From an uncultured Aquimarina sp. (lineage in GTDB: Bacteria > Bacteroidota > Bacteroidia > Flavobacteriales > Flavobacteriaceae), in the NCBI GenBank assembly GCA_947498595.1, contig CANMKX010000003.1, positions 1 through 64,000 of the forward strand: 64,000 nucleotides of DNA, written 5' to 3'. Positions 62,033 to 64,000 of the stretch are shown piece after piece (the stretch's first letter is position 1; the number at the start of each line of letters is the position of its first letter). Below the pieces are notes generated by a model, which saw only the letters and a list, made by a program, of their open reading frames with translations, did no database searches and was not told the DNA's origin. Position numbers and translations under genes: made by a program.

Positions 62033-63289
62033 ATGGAATTGTTAGACAAAATCATACCTAAAAAAAATCTTGAAACTGCATCAGCTCCAACTCAAGTTGC
62101 TATAGAAAAGATGAGTTATTTACAAGATGGTTTCGAAACTTCAAAATCGTGCCGCGGTCGTGCCTCTAATTTAAAAACAGGTTTAGAAACTGTTTATGAA
62201 AACTATTTTAATCAATGCAAACTCGACCACCATAAACAAGAACGTCTTAAACAACCTTATAAAACAGAATTAAAAGACGTACTAACACAACTTGATACTA
62301 AAAAAGAAAAAATAACACAGATATCTGCTAGTATCTCATCTACGAGAGAAGAAATTCAGCAGTTAAAACAAGATATCATTTTGGTGCAAAAACAGCCTGA
62401 AAATTTTGGAATTGATATCGAACATAAGTCGGCTACCAAATTATGGATAGGATTGTTTTTACTATTACCTTTAAGTATTTATATCTTTATTTTTTATATC
62501 TCCACTTCATATTCTGCTTTTTTTAAAGAATTCGATCCAGAAACCTCTTTATTTGATGGTGTTTTTGAAGCTAATGCGCTAGCCAAGGCTTTTCAAGATG
62601 GAACTTTAGAACTAGGTTTTGTTTTATTTATTCCTTTTGTTTTTTTCTCATTAGGCTATCTAATTCATATGTTTTGGGAACGAAAACATACTATTAACTA
62701 TATTAAAGTTGCAGGCTTATTGCTTATTACGTTCATGTTTGATGCAATATTAGCTTACCTTATTGATGAAAAAGTACACTACTTATCTGCCACTATAGAT
62801 TCTGCTAAATTTAGTGTTAGTATGGCTGTACAGAGTGCTAATTTCTGGCTTATTATTTTTGCCGGTTTTGTATCCTATATTGTTTGGGGATTAGTGTTTG
62901 ATATGGTGATGAATGAAAATGCGAAACGTGATAAAGTGCAAACTTTTAAACGTAGTAAAAAAGAGGAAATTTGGCACCGAAATCGAATTATAAGTCGTTC
63001 TCTAAAAAAACATGAGAAACTTAAAGAAGAAATTGCTGCTCTAAAAATACGCAATACTCGATTACAAAGTATTATTGCTGGTTTCATTCTACCTATTCAA
63101 AACTACAAAGCTTTTGCGGTAGAATATCTTAAAGGTTGGCAAAAGTTTATTGCTGCAGAATTAACGCTAGGTAAAGGAGAACAAGAACAATTAATCACCG
63201 ATTGTAGAGCAACTTATGCCGAACATGTAAAAATGCTTGACCTTGAAGCAGACAATTATCAAAACAAAGTATACACTCCTACATTTTAA
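62033..63289 (+). CDS. Four-TM protein with flanking coiled coils
   Basis: 418 residues. The N-terminal ~135 residues are cytoplasmic, ending in a coiled coil (KKEKITQISASISSTREEIQ). Four TM helices follow (about 136-158, 194-214, 224-244 and 270-293), with a polar loop (about 159-193, FKEFDPETSLFDGVFEANAL) after the first. The C-terminal ~125 residues are a charged coiled coil (RSLKKHEKLKEEIAALKIRN) and a helical end with WQKFIAAELTLGKGEQEQ. I do not recognise the family. It lies 138 bp after the small membrane gene and 19 bp before the lipoprotein gene. It may be a membrane-anchored scaffold or effector for the caspase/TIR system (inference). Confidence 0.7.
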   Translation: MELLDKIIPKKNLETASAPTQVAIEKMSYLQDGFETSKSCRGRASNLKTGLETVYENYFNQCKLDHHKQERLKQPYKTELKDVLTQLDTKKEKITQISASISSTREEIQQLKQDIILVQKQPENFGIDIEHKSATKLWIGLFLLLPLSIYIFIFYISTSYSAFFKEFDPETSLFDGVFEANALAKAFQDGTLELGFVLFIPFVFFSLGYLIHMFWERKHTINYIKVAGLLLITFMFDAILAYLIDEKVHYLSATIDSAKFSVSMAVQSANFWLIIFAGFVSYIVWGLVFDMVMNENAKRDKVQTFKRSKKEEIWHRNRIISRSLKKHEKLKEEIAALKIRNTRLQSIIAGFILPIQNYKAFAVEYLKGWQKFIAAELTLGKGEQEQLITDCRATYAEHVKMLDLEADNYQNKVYTPTF

Positions 63290-63308
63290 TTTTTAAAACT
63301 TCTTTATT

Positions 63309-64000
63309 ATGAAATCATATATAGTAATAATTTTCAGCCTTTTCCTTGTATTGTTTACAAATTGTAATCCAAACAAGGTTATTCAAAACACTAAAGAATC
63401 AGCTTCGATCTCTAAGCTCTCTAATAAAAATGCAAAACTTAATATCAATATTTTATTAGATTTATCTGACCGAATAGAATCTGAAGAACAACGTACTAGA
63501 GACCTTGGTTATATTCAAGATATCGCTAAAACATTCAACCAACATGTTAGATCAAAGAGTACTAGTTTGTATAACGATCATTTACAGTTATTTTTTGAAC
63601 CAGAATTACACAATCATGAAATCAATAACATTGCTAAGTCGTTAAAATTTCATTTAAATAGAAATACTCAAAAAAAGCATTTTTCTGAAGTTGAATCTAA
63701 ATATAAAGATCAAACTGCTAAGCTATACCAAAAGGCTAAAGGTGATGCTAGTACTCGAAACGGTGCAGACATTCATCATTTCTTTGAACAGAAAGTTAAA
63801 AATAACTGTATCAAAGCTAAGCATAGAAATATTTTAATTGTACTTACTGATGGTTTTCTATTTCAAAAAGAAAATCGAAAAAAAGAAGGCAATAAAACTT
63901 CGTATCTAAATAGTACAATGCTTAATCAACACTTTTTGAGAAAGGGAAATTGGAGACAGCAATTTCAAAAGCAAAAGCTTGGTTTTATCAAAGCTCAAGA
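63309..64000 (+). CDS. vWA-like lipoprotein, 3' end outside window
   Basis: Open from ATG 63309 to the window edge (230 codons visible). A lipoprotein signal ends LFTNC (Cys19). The mature part starts ASISKLSNKNAKLNINILLDLSDR; the INILLDLSDR strand has the position of a vWA MIDAS motif (normally DxSxS) but reads D-L-S-D-R. A second strand HRNILIVLTDGFLF supplies the typical vWA T-D-G. Between them is an alpha-helical stretch (SEEQRTRDLGYIQDIAKTFNQ). I infer a von Willebrand A-like fold with a divergent metal site. It starts 19 bp after the coiled-coil gene, so it is probably in the same operon. The C-terminal part is not seen. Confidence 0.7.
   Translation, partial: MKSYIVIIFSLFLVLFTNCNPNKVIQNTKESASISKLSNKNAKLNINILLDLSDRIESEEQRTRDLGYIQDIAKTFNQHVRSKSTSLYNDHLQLFFEPELHNHEINNIAKSLKFHLNRNTQKKHFSEVESKYKDQTAKLYQKAKGDASTRNGADIHHFFEQKVKNNCIKAKHRNILIVLTDGFLFQKENRKKEGNKTSYLNSTMLNQHFLRKGNWRQQFQKQKLGFIKAQ

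Overview
The window is AT-rich and looks like a chromosome of a marine-type Flavobacteriia (Bacteroidota). The reasons are a type IX secretion (T9SS) type B sorting domain, PorT and TamL homologues, a short 287-residue housekeeping sigma factor, Na+-translocating NQR, -7 boxes of the Bacteroidota form TAnnTTTG, and an almost complete absence of Shine-Dalgarno sequences. No rRNA, tRNA, CRISPR array, IS element or phage genes were found.

Region 1 (1-6500) is a cell-surface locus. A giant collagen-like gene enters from the left with about 65 Gly-X-Y repeat units of 36 bp. Two smaller secreted proteins follow, sharing a short module with each other, and then a protein with a T9SS type B C-terminal domain. 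Region 2 (6500-12500) holds a GNAT acetyltransferase, an M15 peptidase, a CAP lipoprotein, phosphoglycerate mutase, a thioredoxin-fold lipoprotein, methionine aminopeptidase and a methyltransferase. Region 3 (12600-21100, minus strand) is nqrABCDEF followed by a DUF4846 protein, a small conserved protein and ApbE, the enzyme that attaches FMN to NqrB and NqrC. Region 4 (21300-47450) is housekeeping: DUF5103, DUF3667, ApaG, NRDE, PruA, an HxlR/alkene reductase pair, RsmG, a desaturase, an aminotransferase, catalase with an ankyrin partner and divergent OxyR, TrkAH, and the MenG/UbiE-PorT-TrmH-TamL envelope block, then aldolase and AccD. Region 5 (47600-54800) has rpsO, pnp, rpoD (with a very strong Shine-Dalgarno, unusual here), an 89-bp duplicated double-terminator element, a BLUF-like protein lacking its key tyrosine, rpe, a BI-1 family protein and a chalcone-isomerase-like protein.

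Region 6 (55100-64000) is the most novel. A 59-residue acidic peptide gene precedes a TPR histidine kinase/LuxR-type response regulator pair. Then comes a tightly packed seven-gene plus-strand array that runs off the window: an unknown 267-residue protein, a caspase-like protease with an intact His/Cys dyad, a small membrane protein, a TIR-domain protein with the catalytic-type glutamate, a second small membrane protein, a four-TM coiled-coil protein, and a lipoprotein that looks like a von Willebrand A fold. Caspase plus TIR plus membrane partners suggests a conflict, defence or regulated cell-death module. This is inferred from domains and order only.
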